Source of the DNA: Arenicola marina
Lineage: Eukaryota; Annelida; Polychaeta; Arenicolidae
Length of the DNA: 64,000 nt
Assembly: GCA_964019135.1 (NCBI GenBank)
Contig: OZ025258.1
Span: 4,731,961-4,795,960, forward strand
Direction: 5' to 3'
Part shown: piece by piece, positions 11,901-22,765 of the stretch
How positions within the stretch are numbered: position 1 is the stretch's first letter
Layout of the letters: each line of letters starts with the position of its first letter
The notes under the pieces: model-generated
The model's database searches: none
What the model saw: the letters and a program-made list of their open reading frames with translations, nothing else
What the model was told of the DNA's origin: nothing
Program-made: the position numbers and the translations under genes

Positions 11901-13615
11901 CGCCCAGGGCTACAGCCTAGCGCCAAGGGCCACAGCCCAGCGCCCAGGGCTACAGCCCAGCGCCCAGGGCTACAGCCCAGCGCCCAGGGCTACAGCCCAG
12001 CGCCCAGGGCTATAGCCCAGCGCCCAGGGCTACAGCCCAGCGCCCAGGGCTACAGCCCAGCGCCCAGGGCTATAGCCCAGCGCCCAGGGCTACAGCCCAG
12101 CGCCCAGGGCTATAGCCCAGCGCCCAGGGCTACAGCCCAGCGCCCAGGGCTACAGCCCAGCGCCCAGGGCTATAGCCCAGCGCCCAGGGCTACAGCCCAG
12201 CGCCCAGGGCTACAGCCCAGCGCCCAGGGCTACAGCCCAGCGCCCAGGGCTACAGCCCAGCGCCCAGGGCTACAGCCCAGCGCCCAGGGCTACAGCCCAG
12301 CGCCCAGGGCTATAGCCTAGCGCCCAGGGCTACAGCCCAGCGCCCAGGGCTACAGCCCAGCGCCCAGGGCTACAGCCCAGCGCCCAGGGCTACAGCCTAG
12401 CGCCCAGGGCTACAGCCCAGCGCCCAGGGCTACAGCCCAGCGCCCAGGGCTACAGCCCAGCGCCCAGGGCTACAGCCCAGCGCCCAGGGCTACAGCCCAG
12501 CGCCCAGGGCTACAGCCTAGCGCCCAGGGCTACAGCCCAGCGCCCAGGGCTACAGCCCAGCGCCCAGGGCTACAGCCCAGCGCCCAGGGCTACAGCCCAG
12601 CGCCCAGGGCTATAGCCCAGCGCCCAGGGCTACAGCCCAGCGCCCAGGGCTACAGCCCAGCGCCCAGGGCTACAGCCCAGCGCCCAGGGCTACAGCCTAG
12701 CGCCCAGGGCTACAGCCCAGCGCCCAGGGCTACAGCCCAGCGCCCAGGGCTACAGCCCAGCGCCCAGGGCTATAGCCCAGCGCCCAGGGCTATAGCCCAG
12801 CGCCCAGGGCTACAACCCAGCGCCCAGGGCTACAGCCCAGCGCCCAGGGCTACAGCCCAGCGCCCAGGGCTACAGCCCAGCGCCCAGGGCTATAGCCTAG
12901 CGCCCAGGGCTATAGCCCAGCGCCCAGGGCTACAGCCCAGCGCCCAGGGCTACAGCCTAGCGCCAAGGGCTACAGCCCAGCGCCCAGGGCTACAGCCCAG
13001 CGCCCAGGGCTACAGCCCAGCGCCCAGGGCTACAGCCCAGCGCCCAGGGCTACAGCCCAGCGCCCAGGGCTACAGCCCAGCGCCCAGGGCTACAGCCCAG
13101 CGCCCAGGGCTACAGCCTAGCGCCGAGGGCTACAGCCCAGCGCCCAGGGCTACAGCCCAGCGCCCAGGGCTACAGCCCAGCGCCCAGGGCTATAGCCCAG
13201 CGCCCAGGGCTATAGCCCAGCGCCCAGGGCTACAACCCAGCGCCCAGGGCTACAGCCCAGCGCCCAGGGCTACAGCCCAGCGCCCAGGGCTATAGCCTAG
13301 CGCCCAGGGCTATAGCCCAGCGCCCAGGGCTACAGCCTAGCGCCCAGGGCTATAGCCCAGCGCCCAGGGCTACAGCCCAGCGCCCAGGGCTACAGCCTAG
13401 CGCCAAGGGCTACAGCCCAGCGCCCAGGGCTACAGCCCAGCGCCCAGGGCTACAGCCCAGCGCCCAGGGCTACAGCCCAGCGCCCAGGGCTATAGCCCAG
13501 CGCCCAGGGCTACAGCCCAGCGCCCAGGGCTACAGCCTAGCGCCCAGGGCTACAGCCCAGCGCCCAGGGCTACAGCCCAGCGCCCAGGGCTACAGCCCTG
13601 GGCGCTGGGCTATAG
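8951..13615. repeat. 20-bp satellite array, about 232 copies in perfect register
   Basis: The unit is CGCCCAGGGCTACAGCCCAG. Every 60-base step from 8961 to 13561 starts on the same unit phase, so no insertion or deletion has accumulated over about 4.6 kb. Variation is by substitution, mainly TAC to TAT; the variant creates the perfect 12-bp palindrome GGGCTATAGCCC. Rare variants recur as groups: TACAACCCAG at 11791, 12811 and 13231; CGCCAAGGGC at 11921, 12961 and 13401. This indicates block duplications of about 1.02-1.04 kb and 0.42-0.44 kb. Confidence 0.97.
13570..13615. repeat. fold-back inversion ending the 20-bp array
   Basis: The last unit turns around. The left arm CCCAGCGCCCAGGGCT (13576-13591), a two-base spacer AC, and the right arm AGCCCTGGGCGCTGGG (13594-13609) form a perfect 16-bp inverted repeat. 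It extends to 22 bp per arm with one mismatch. Confidence 0.95.
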
Positions 13616-14673
13616 TCGTGCTTCGAGGCGAGATCGCGAGAACGCGAGAGGAAGATCGCCAGGGCGAGATCGCGAGTGGCACAAAAGTGCCACCATACTG
13701 GACTTGTATGATATGATTGTTTATACAGTGGGTGTGACGCAATTTAGAGGAAACACCCAGTCCTGTCTAAAAATAGATGGTTCTCCCTTGTCTTAGTGCC
13801 GGCAGCTTTTTTGCTTGAAACGCGGTTGGTCTTAGTTTATGACCGAGTCGTTAGTAGGATCAAGTTGGAGTCTTAGCGCTATGTCCGGTCATACGTTAAG
13901 ACCACTCTTCATGAAACCGGCCCCAGGCATTATTCATAACTATACAGTTACAAGAGTCAAAGATGAGACTAATCTCTCCATAATGTATATAGTCAGTCCG
14001 ATCAAACCGTTGAAAGCGTTGTATTTCGAGGCAGATCCTTCGCCTTATATGTAACAGAGATTCAGTGCCAGCCATTGGGGAGAATACATAGCACGTAGCA
14101 AATATTTTCTCTAAAATCGTTTTTTAGTTCAATCTAGTTAACAGTCGATAGCATAATTGGATGTTAAGGGTCGCCCAGCAGGGATTTCGCCTCAGAGTGC
14201 TTTTATCTAATTTGACAAATACTGAGAAATGAATTGACGTGACTTTCCCAATTCACGGTTTGCCCGTGAAATATGTTTGTTGATGTGTATCTTGTTTGTT
14301 GCCGTTGGCATGCTGTGTGGGGCCTTCTAAACCCCACCTTCGATGGGGTCCATTTATGTTTTAACGCGTTAATAAACATTGTATTAGCCTTTCTGCCATA
14401 CATGCTTGTACTTCTTTCCGTCGTCAAACTAGCTTCGCTCCCGTGGTATTCCACCACACGACCTGCCACATAAGGTGACCACAGTGTTGAACGGTTCAAT
14501 GTGTGTGTCTGAGGGTGGGGGGTGGGGGGGGGGGAGGAGGGCGGGATTGGGCGGCTCACCACGCGATAGAGGTGAGGCACTATGATGAAATATTTTCAGC
14601 TAATGCTGATTATATTAATATGAAGAGAGAAGACAGTTCGATATGGTGAGTTTATTATCAGGGCTTCCGCATA
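13616..14673. other. unique spacer with a GAGATCGCGAG element and a G-rich tract
   Basis: At 13627-13675 there are imperfect GAGATCGCGAG/GAACGCGAGAG/GAAGATCGCCAG repeats, followed by a perfect hairpin GTGGCAC-AAAA-GTGCCAC (13676-13693). These may be the edge of a dispersed element; that is inference. A G-rich tract at about 14513-14545 has G-quadruplex potential on plus. Open frames at 13839-14054 (plus) and 14203-14580 (minus) have no recognised domain and no convincing splice context. Confidence 0.55.
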
Positions 14674-14830
14674 GTGATTTCACCTAACTTCACCCAAAAC
14701 TATCATATGGTTTGAGTGATTTCATCTAACATCACCTAAAACTGTCATATGGTTTGAGTGATTTCATCTGACTTCACCCAAAACTGTCATATGGTTTGAG
14801 TGAGTTCACCTAACTTCACCGAAAACGCCT
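14674..14830. repeat. 42-bp tandem repeat, 3.7 copies
   Basis: Three full copies and one partial copy. The unit starts GTGATTTCACCTAACTTCAC and ends CATATGGTTTGA. Each copy carries the NdeI-like palindrome CATATG. Confidence 0.93.
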
Positions 14831-14865
14831 GACATGCGCGATTTACGTTACATAACACATCCGTT

Positions 14866-16307
14866 GATCGCCATGTATAGCCAAGTCCTAATCATGACGC
14901 CATGTATAGCCAAGTCCTAATCATGACGCCATGTATAGCCAAGTCCTAGTGATGACGCCATGTATAGCCAAGTCCTAATGATGACGCCATGTATAGACAA
15001 GTCCTAATGATGACGCCATGTATAGACAAGTCCTAATGATGACGCCATGTATAGACAAATCCTATTGATGACGCCATGTATAGACAAGTCCTAATGATGA
15101 CGCCATGTATAGACAAGTCTTAATGATGACGCCATGTATAGACAAGTCCTAATGATGACGCCATGTATAGACAAGTCCTAATGATGACGCCATGTATAGA
15201 CAAGTCCTAATGATGACGCCATGTATAGCCAAGTCCTAATCATTACGCCATGTATAGACAAGTCCTAATGATGACGCCATGTATAGACAAGTCCTAATGA
15301 TGACGCCATGTATAGACAAATCCTAATGATGACGCCATGTATAGCCAAGTCCTAATGATGACGCCATGTATAGACAAGTCCTAATCATTACGCCATGTAT
15401 AGACAAGTCCTAATGATGACGCCATGTATAGACAAGTCCTAATGATGACGCCATGTATAGACAAGTCCTAATGATGACGCCATGTAGACAAGTCCTAATG
15501 ATGACGCCATGTATAGACAAGTCCTAATGATGACGCCATGTATAGACAAGTCCTAATGATGACGCCATGTATAGACAAGTCCTAATGATGACGCCATGTA
15601 TAGCCAAGTCCTAATGATGACGCCATGTATAGACAAGTCCTAATGATGACGCCATGTATAGCCAAGTCCTAATCATTACGCCATGTATAGACAAGTCCTA
15701 ATGATGACGCCATGTATAGACAAGTCCTAATGATGACGCCATGTATAGCCAAGTCCTAATGATGACGCCATGTATAGCCAAGTCCTAATGATGACGCCAT
15801 CTAGACAAGTCCTAATGATGACGACATGTATAGACAAGTCCTAATGATGACGCCATGTATAGCCAAGTCCTAATCATTACGCCATGTATAGACAAGTCCT
15901 AATGATGACGCCATGTATAGACAAGTCCTAATGATGACGCCATGTATAGACAAGTCCTAATGATGACGCCATGTATAGCCAAGTCCTAATGATGACGCCA
16001 TGTATGGACAAGTCCTAATGATGACGCCATGTATAGCCAATTCCTAATCATTACGCCATGTATAGACAAGTCCTAATGATGACGCCATGTATAGCCAAGT
16101 CCTAATGATGACGCCATGTATAGACAAGTCCTAATGATGACGCCATGTATAGCCAAGTCCTAATGATGACGCCATGTATAGCCAAGTCCTAATGATGACG
16201 CCATGTATAGCCAAGTCCTAGTCATTACGCCATGTATAGCCAAGTCCTAATGATGACGCCATGTATAGCCAAGTCCTAATGATGACGCCATGTATAGACA
16301 AGTCCTA
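14866..16307. repeat. 29-bp satellite array, about 50 copies
   Basis: The unit is GACGCCATGTATAGACAAGT followed by CCTAATGAT. The main variants are GACAAG/GCCAAG and AATGATGAC/AATCATTAC. Small deletions occur near 15481 and 15799. The array ends 58 bp beyond the stop codon of the minus-strand VWD gene, so it occupies that gene's 3-prime flank or 3-prime UTR. Confidence 0.96.
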
Positions 16308-16364
16308 ACCATGGCGACATGTATCGTAGCTATGACGTCAATTGTATCCGATCGCTGTGGACGG

Positions 16365-16730
16365 TTATCCGGGATTCTGGTGGAGACCCTCGATCCATAA
16401 GTCGGACACCAGCCTCCGTCCCTCTGGCGTGTCCGGCTGCAGGTTTCCGGAGCTGTCCTCGAAGTCATTGGCCGTGTCCCCGTCACATCCGCCACAGAAT
16501 CCCTCCATGTGACCCTCATAGCCCGGCGTCACCTGCACAACGAACATGTCGCTCGAGGTTGCCAGGCCGTACGTGAAGGTCACCCTGTACTGGCACGTGC
16601 TGGTGCCGGGCGCCGTGCCCGTGAGCACGTAGGTCACGCCGTCAGATGTCGCCACCTCAACACGGGTCACGGGGTCACCCACCTCCTCAATGAAGTCGTT
16701 GCCAGGGCCAACGGCGACTGGCTGCGCCCC
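16365..16730 (-). CDS. von Willebrand type D domain protein, third visible exon (C-terminal half of VWD)
   Basis: The minus-strand exon opens after ...CGACAG (acceptor, CT at 16731-16732) in phase 0 and runs 121 codons to TAA at 16365-16367. Early residues are VGPGNDFIEEVGDPVTRVEV. The diagnostic block is GFCGGCDGDTANDFED, matching the conserved VWD C-terminal signature (GLCG-x-x-x-GD-x-x-DDF type). VWD domains are disulfide-rich modules of secreted and extracellular matrix proteins. The frame joins exactly to the preceding exon (16971-17126), whose donor is also phase 0. No good donor was seen before the stop, so this is probably the last exon, although the product ends soon after the VWD core. 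The acceptor overlaps a CTCF-like core, CAGGGGGCG. Confidence 0.8.
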   Translation of the reverse strand, partial: GAQPVAVGPGNDFIEEVGDPVTRVEVATSDGVTYVLTGTAPGTSTCQYRVTFTYGLATSSDMFVVQVTPGYEGHMEGFCGGCDGDTANDFEDSSGNLQPDTPEGRRLVSDLWIEGLHQNPG

Positions 16731-16734
16731 CTGT
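16724..16734 (-). promoter_or_regulatory. CTCF-like core (ACAGGGGGCGC)
   Basis: The minus strand reads ACAGGGGGCGC, matching the AGRGGGCG core of the bilaterian CTCF motif. It straddles the VWD exon acceptor, which may explain part of the sequence. One of five such cores in unique DNA of this window. Confidence 0.3.
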
Positions 16735-16970
16735 CGGCGAATACTGGGTTTGATATAACGCTAGACAGGATACATGTAATATTGACATCAATAAAAAACA
16801 ACATACAATTACTTTAACTCATCACTTATGTAGACACATTCTTGCGCGGTTTTGCTCCTTGACTTTAGTTACTGTAGTAAATTGTAATAAATGGAGCAGA
16901 ACGTTAAATGGCGGTTGATCCAGGTGCTGCCTTGAGGCGCCCGTGGATCTCGCGTGGTAATGCAACTGAC

Positions 16971-17126
16971 CGAGAAGTCCTGTCCCCGGAGCAGGATGAG
17001 GGGCATGTTGCTGTCGGTCACCCCCAGAATGATGTTGTTGCGGAACTTATTCTGGTTCTTGTGGATGCCGTAGCCGATGCCCAGCCAGGACAGGGCGCGT
17101 CCGTCGGCGTCAGTCGTGACACGCAT
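16971..17126 (-). CDS. von Willebrand type D domain protein, second visible exon
   Basis: This is a 156-bp, phase 0-0 exon (52 codons). The acceptor is strong: a TGCCTTGCTCTGTGTTGCCCAG tract ending at 17127 precedes ATGCGTGTCACG. The donor is TCG followed by GTCAGT (16965-16970). The translation contains MRVTTDADGRALSWLGIGYG and later NNIILGVTDSNMPLILLRGQ. This is the beta-rich centre of a VWD domain, between the N-terminal GHPDVHTFD block and the C-terminal GFCGGCDGD block. The first codon is ATG, but the position after a polypyrimidine tract and the phase match to 18116 indicate an internal exon, not a start. Confidence 0.82.
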
Positions 17127-18115
17127 CTGGGCAACACAGAGCAAGGCACTGCTGCGGTCAGGGAGGTCGTGGAGGTCATGGAGTTCATGGCGGTCATGGC
17201 GGTCATAGAGGTCATGGAGGTCATGGAGGTCGTGGAGGTAGTGGAGGTCACGGAGGGTCACGGAGGGTAATGGAGGTCATAGCGGTCACGGAGGTCACGA
17301 AGGATCACGGATGTCCCGGAGCGTAATAGAGGTTATGGAGGTCACGGAGGTCATAAAGGTCAGGGAGATACCGTGACCCTGGGAAGGTGTTAAACCAGTA
17401 GTTCCTTATTTAACTTGGTTCAATAAGAAGTTCGTTGTTGGTCTTACTATTAAGAATCGTATGCCACGATTTAACTGTCATTTCATTTGGCCTTTCTCCA
17501 GTGGCAGCTGTTACCCTAAATTGGGCAGCTCATCGTGAATAGATGGACTTCCAGGCCCGTCCGAAGCAAAATGACAGTGTGTGTGTGTGTGTGGTGGGGG
17601 GGGGGGTGTCAACAAAAATGGTGTTTACTGCGAAAATGTGTTCTTATAAATACTTCAATAGTCTAGGCCTATTGGCACAATCGCTCTTCCGACATCTGTC
17701 ACGCAGCACCGGTCAGTAGCAACATGAAAGTTGGGGGCAGAGGCAGCTTAAGCTTGTGACCGGGGTCGGGGGAGGAGGGCTAGCGGCCGGGGAGGTGAGG
17801 GGGGCCGGGTAGGGGGGGGGGGGGTGGCGGAATACTCGCCACTGGTGACGTCTTGACGCTGCAGCCATTCAATTTTTTGGGCACAGCCAAAAAAGTGTGT
17901 GTGGGGAAGAGCCTGACGGGTCTGAATTACAGATATCATGTCAACAGCTAATGAGTGCAACTCATCGTCAACACATGGCATTGTAAACAATTGCAATTAT
18001 CAACATAATGTCTGACTACAGATCATGCATACATCGTGTCCATCGTGACCACGTGGACTTCACAGAGCATACGTGCCATGCCTACACAGACAGGGCAGAG
18101 ACACGGGACCCACAC
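17127..18115 (-). other. VWD gene intron with 9-bp repeats, GT/G tract and G-rich tract
   Basis: This is an intron on minus. Next to the 3-prime splice site (about 17160-17380) lies a degenerate 9-bp array, GGAGGTCAT on plus and pyrimidine-rich ATGACCTCC in the transcript. A (GT)n run plus G-run lies at about 17576-17608, and a longer G-rich tract at about 17759-17828. Splice sites are GTGTGG at 18110-18115 and the AG at 17127-17128. Confidence 0.65.
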
Positions 18116-18276
18116 CTGGAACTTGCAGGGGTTGTCTCCGTGGATGGGGCTCGTGCTGCGGGAGACGACGAACTTGTTGTCGGTGAAGAGCTGGAGCTTG
18201 GCGGCGTCAAAGGTGTGGACATCCGGGTGTCCGTCGGTGGTCGTGGCTCCCACAGTACAGGCGCAGGACGCGGGGT
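18116..18276 (-). CDS. von Willebrand type D domain protein, first visible exon (N-terminal part of VWD)
   Basis: The translation includes SCACTVGATTTDGHPDVHTF, the VWD opening block (normally C-x-x-x-GDPH-x-x-TFD; here GHPDVHTFD), then KLQLFTDNKFVVSRSTS and DNPCKFQ. The donor is CAG followed by GTGTGG, leaving phase 0 to match the next exon. The 5-prime boundary is uncertain. A good acceptor (GTGTGTGCTGCAG) places the start at 18276 in phase 1. The frame stays open upstream with a plausible Cys-containing stretch (CRPVTYDLRAVC), so an acceptor at about 18315 is also possible. Exons for the signal peptide and other domains must lie further upstream and were not found. The three exons give about 226 residues forming one complete VWD domain. 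Confidence 0.78.
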
Positions 18277-18718
18277 CTGCAGCACACACAGCACGGAGGT
18301 CATAGGTCACAGGCCTGCACATACTCCGCCGCACGGTGGCGCTCGGCACTTCCACAGATGGGAACGCTTACTTATATACATTTTGAAGTTTATATGACAA
18401 ATAACTTATTCAATCCTTAAACATAGTTGATAAGAAATAGACATAGAAATCATCGAAATTCACCCGGATCACATATGGCATGGTAATTAAGATGGAGCGC
18501 CCTCTGTTATACGAGGTTCTGTCGTGTAGCCACCTAGCGGAGCAAGGTGAGCGTGGAGATTGAGGCGGTCCCACGTCAAACCGCATGTACTATATAGACA
18601 CAATACTCACATGGGGCATGGGCGCGAATTCAAAGCCTACTACTATATAGGACCAACTGTAGTTTGAAAGGGATGTTGGATAGCAGAGTCACTTGAATTA
18701 ACGTAGAAAATAGGCAGT
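18277..18718. other. unique sequence upstream of the VWD exons
   Basis: Probably intron or 5-prime flank of the VWD gene. No further exon was recognised. It contains a CTCF-like core at 18497-18508 between the gene and the 46-bp satellite. Confidence 0.5.
18497..18508 (-). promoter_or_regulatory. CTCF-like core (AACAGAGGGCGC)
   Basis: The minus strand reads AACAGAGGGCGC, matching the CAGRGGGCGC core of CTCF sites. It lies 211 bp from the edge of the 46-bp satellite. Motif match only. Confidence 0.35.
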
Positions 18719-21700
18719 GAACACAGAGCGATATCTAATGACTGACACGTGTCATAGCCCCACAGAACACAGAGCGATATCTAATGACTGACACGTGTCA
18801 TAGCCCCACAGAACACAGAGCGATATCTAATGACTGACACGTGTCATAGCCCCACAGAACACAGAGCGATATCTAATGACTGACACGTGTCATAGCCCCA
18901 CAGAACACAGAGCGATATCTAATGACTGACACGTGTCATAGCCCCACAGAACACAGAGCGATATCTAATGACTGACACGTGTCATAGCCCCACAGAACAC
19001 AGAGCGATATCTAATGACTGACACGTGTCATAGCCCCACAGAACACAGAGCGATATCTAATGACTGACACGTGTCATAGCCCCACAGAACACAGAGCGAT
19101 ATCTAATGACTGACACGTGTCATAGCCCCACAGAACACAGAGCGATATCTAATGACTGACACGTGTCATAGCCCCACAGAACACAGAGCGACATCTAATG
19201 ACTGACACGTGTCATAGCCCCACAGAACACAGAGCGATATCTAATGACTGACACGTGTCATAGCCCCACAGAACACAGAGCGATATCTAATGACTGACAC
19301 GTGTCATAGCCCTACAGAACACAGAGCGATATCTAATGACTGACACGTGTCATAGCCCCACAGAACACAGAGCGATATCTAATGACTGACACGTGTCATA
19401 GCCCCACAGAACACAGAGCGATATCTAATGACTGACACGTGTCATAGCCCCACAGAACACAGAGCGATATCTAATGACTGACACGTGTCATAGCCCCACA
19501 GAACACAGAGCGATATCTAATGACTGACACGTGTCATAGCCCCACAGAACACAGAGCGATATCTAATGACTGACACGTGTCATAGCCCCACAGAACACAG
19601 AGCGATATCTAATGACTGACACGTGTCATAGCCCCACAGAACACAGAGCGATATCTAATGACTGACACGTGTCATAGCCCCACAGAACACAGAGCGATAT
19701 CTAATGACTGACACGTGTCATAGCCCCACAGAACACAGAGCGATATCTAATGACTGACACGTGTCATAGCCCCACAGAACACAGAGCGATATCTAATGAC
19801 TGACACGTGTCATAGCCCCACAGAACACAGAGCGATATCTAATGACTGACACGTGTCATAGCCCCACAGAACACAGAGCGATATCTAATGACTGACACGT
19901 GTCATAGCCCCACAGAACACAGAGCGATGTCTAATGACTGACACGTGTCATAGCCCCACAGAACACAGAGCGATATCTAATGACTGACACGTGTCATAGC
20001 CCCACAGAACACAGAGCGATATCTAATGACTGACACGTGTCATAGCCCCACAGAACACAGAGCGATATCTAATGACTGACACGTGTCATAGCCCCACAGA
20101 ACACAGAGCGATATCTAATGACTGACACGTGTCATAGCCCCACAGAACACAGAGCGATATCTAATGACTGACACGTGTCATAGCCCCACAGAACACAGAG
20201 CGATATCTAATGACTGACACGTGTCATAGCCCCACAGAACACAGAGCGATATCTAATGACTGACACGTGTCATAGCCCCACAGAACACAGAGCGATATCT
20301 AATGACTGACACGTGTCATAGCCCCACAGAACACTGAGCGATATCTAATGACTGACACGTGTCATAGCCCCACAGAACACAGAGCGATATCTAATGACTG
20401 ACACGTGTCATAGCCCCACAGAACACAGAGCGATATCTAATGACTGACACGTGTCATAGCCCCACAGAACACAGAGCGATATCTGATGACTGACACGTGT
20501 CATAGCCCCACAGAACACAGAGCGATATCTAATGACTGACACGTGTCATAGCCCCACAGAACACAGAGCGATATCTAATGACTGACACGTGTCATAGCCC
20601 CACAGAACACAGAGCGATATCTAATGACTGACACGTGTCATAGCCCCACAGAACACAGAGCGATATCTAATGACTGACACGTGTCATAGCCCCACAGAAC
20701 ACAGAGCGATATCTAATGACTGACACGTGTCATAGCCCCACAGAACACAGAGCGATATCTAATGACTGACACGTGTCATAGCCCCACAGAACACAAAGCG
20801 ATATCTAATGACTGACACGTGTCATAGCCCCACAGAACACAGAGCGATATCTAATGACTGACACGTGTCATAGCCCCACAGAACACAGAGCGATATCTAA
20901 TGACTGACACGTGTCATAGCCCCACAGAACACAGAGCGATATCTAATGACTGACACGTGTCATAGCCCCACAGAACACAGAGCGATATCTAATGACTGAC
21001 ACGTGTCATAGCCCCACAGAACACAGAGCGATATCTAATGACTGACACGTGTCATAGCCCCACAGAACACAGAGCGATATCTAATGACTGACACGTGTCA
21101 TAACCCCACAGAACACAGAGCGATATCTAATGACTGACACGTGTCATAGCCCCACAGAACACAGAGCGATATCTAATGACTGACACGTGTCATAGCCCCA
21201 CAGAACACAGAGCGATATCTAATGACTGACACGTGTCATAGCCCCACAGAACACAAAGCGATATCTAATGACTGACACGTGTCATAGCCCCACAGAACAC
21301 AGAGCGATATCTAATGACTGACACGTGTCATAGCCCCACAGAACACAGAGCGATATCTAATGACTGACACGTGTCATAGCCCCACAGAACACAGAGCGAT
21401 ATCTAATGACTGACACGTGTCATAGCCCCACAGAACACAGAGCGATATCTAATGACTGACACGTGTCATAGCCCCACAGAACACAGAGCGATATCTAATG
21501 ACTGACACGTGTCATAGCCCCACAGAACACAGAGCGATATCTAATGACTGACACGTGTCATAGCCCCACAGAACACAGAGCGATATCTAATGACTGACAC
21601 GTGTCATAGCCCCACAGAACACAGAGCGATATCTAATGACTGACACGTGTCATAGCCCCACAGAACACAGAGCGATGTCTAATGACTGACACGTGTCATA

Positions 21701-22400
21701 GCCCCACAGAACACAGAGCGATATCTAATGACTGACACGTGTCATAGCCCCACAGAACACAGAGCGATATCTAATGACTGACACGTGTCATAGCCCCACA
21801 GAACACAGAGCGATATCTAATGACTGACACGTGTCATAGCCCCACAGAACACAGAGCGATATCTAATGACTGACACGTGTCATAGCCCCACAGAACACAG
21901 AGCGATATCTAATGACTGACACGTGTCATAGCCCCACAGAACACAGAGCGATATCTAATGACTGACACGTGTCATAGCCCCACAGAACACAGAGCGATAT
22001 CTAATGACTGACACGTGTCATAGCCCCACAGAACACAGAGCGATATCTAATGACTGACACGTGTCATAGCCCCACAGAACACAGAGCGATATCTAATGAC
22101 TGACACGTGTCATAGCCCCACAGAACACAGAGCGATATCTAATGACTGACACGTGTCATAGCCCCACAGAACACAGAGCGATATCTAATGACTGACACGT
22201 GTCATAGCCTCACAGAACACAGAGCGATATCTAATGACTGACACGTGTCATAGCCCCACAGAACACAGAGCGATATCTAATGACTGACACGTGTCATAGC
22301 CCCACAGAACACAGAGCGATATCTAATGACTGACACGTGTCATAGCCCCACAGAACACAGAGCGATATCTAATGACTGACACGTGTCATAGCCCCACAGA
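18719..22400. repeat. 46-bp satellite, 80 copies in exact register
   Basis: The unit runs GAACACAGAGCGATATCTAA then TGACTGACACGTGTCATAGC then CCCACA. The unit anchor at 18721 recurs at 22355, exactly 79 periods later, so there is no net indel. Only about ten substitutions were seen, for example at 19191, 19929, 20333, 20795, 21100, 21255, 21677 and 22209. Each unit carries the perfect 12-bp palindrome TGACACGTGTCA with an E-box CACGTG centre, plus the palindrome GATATC. The homogeneity indicates very recent amplification or strong homogenisation. Confidence 0.98.
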
Positions 22401-22436
22401 TGCTCAATGCTCCCCGGTCAATCAACCATATTTAGA

Positions 22437-22765
22437 CACAATCCACTCCCATATAAACATCACACTCCCATATAAACATCACACTCCCATATAGACATCA
22501 CACTCCCATATAAACATCACACTCCCGTATAGACATCACAGTCTCATATAGACATCACAGTCTCATATAGACGGAATACACTGCCATATAGAAACATCAC
22601 ACTTCCATATAAACATCACAATCCCATATAGACATCACACTCCCATATAAACATCACACTCCCATATAGACATCACACTCCCATATAGACATCACACTCC
22701 CATATAGACATCACACTCCCATATAGACACTTCCATATAGACGCAACAGACTCTCATATACACAT
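22437..22765. repeat. 19-bp repeat array, about 17 copies
   Basis: The unit is CACTCCCATATAGACATCA, with variants TATAAACATCA and CAGTCTCATATAGACATCA and some irregular spacing near 22570 and 22730. Confidence 0.93.

Noticed and set aside
17018..17270. Thr/Met/Ser-rich frame (MTSTTSTTSMTSM) on minus
   Set aside because: Translation of the 9-bp intronic repeat upstream of a VWD exon in another frame.
18008..18397. Plus-strand frames over the VWD exon
   Set aside because: Antisense shadow of GC-rich coding sequence. The minus-strand VWD motif and splice sites are decisive.
14866..22400. CRISPR array
   Set aside because: Regular 29-bp and 46-bp periods, but without unique spacers; the whole unit repeats. 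The genome is eukaryotic and no cas genes are present.
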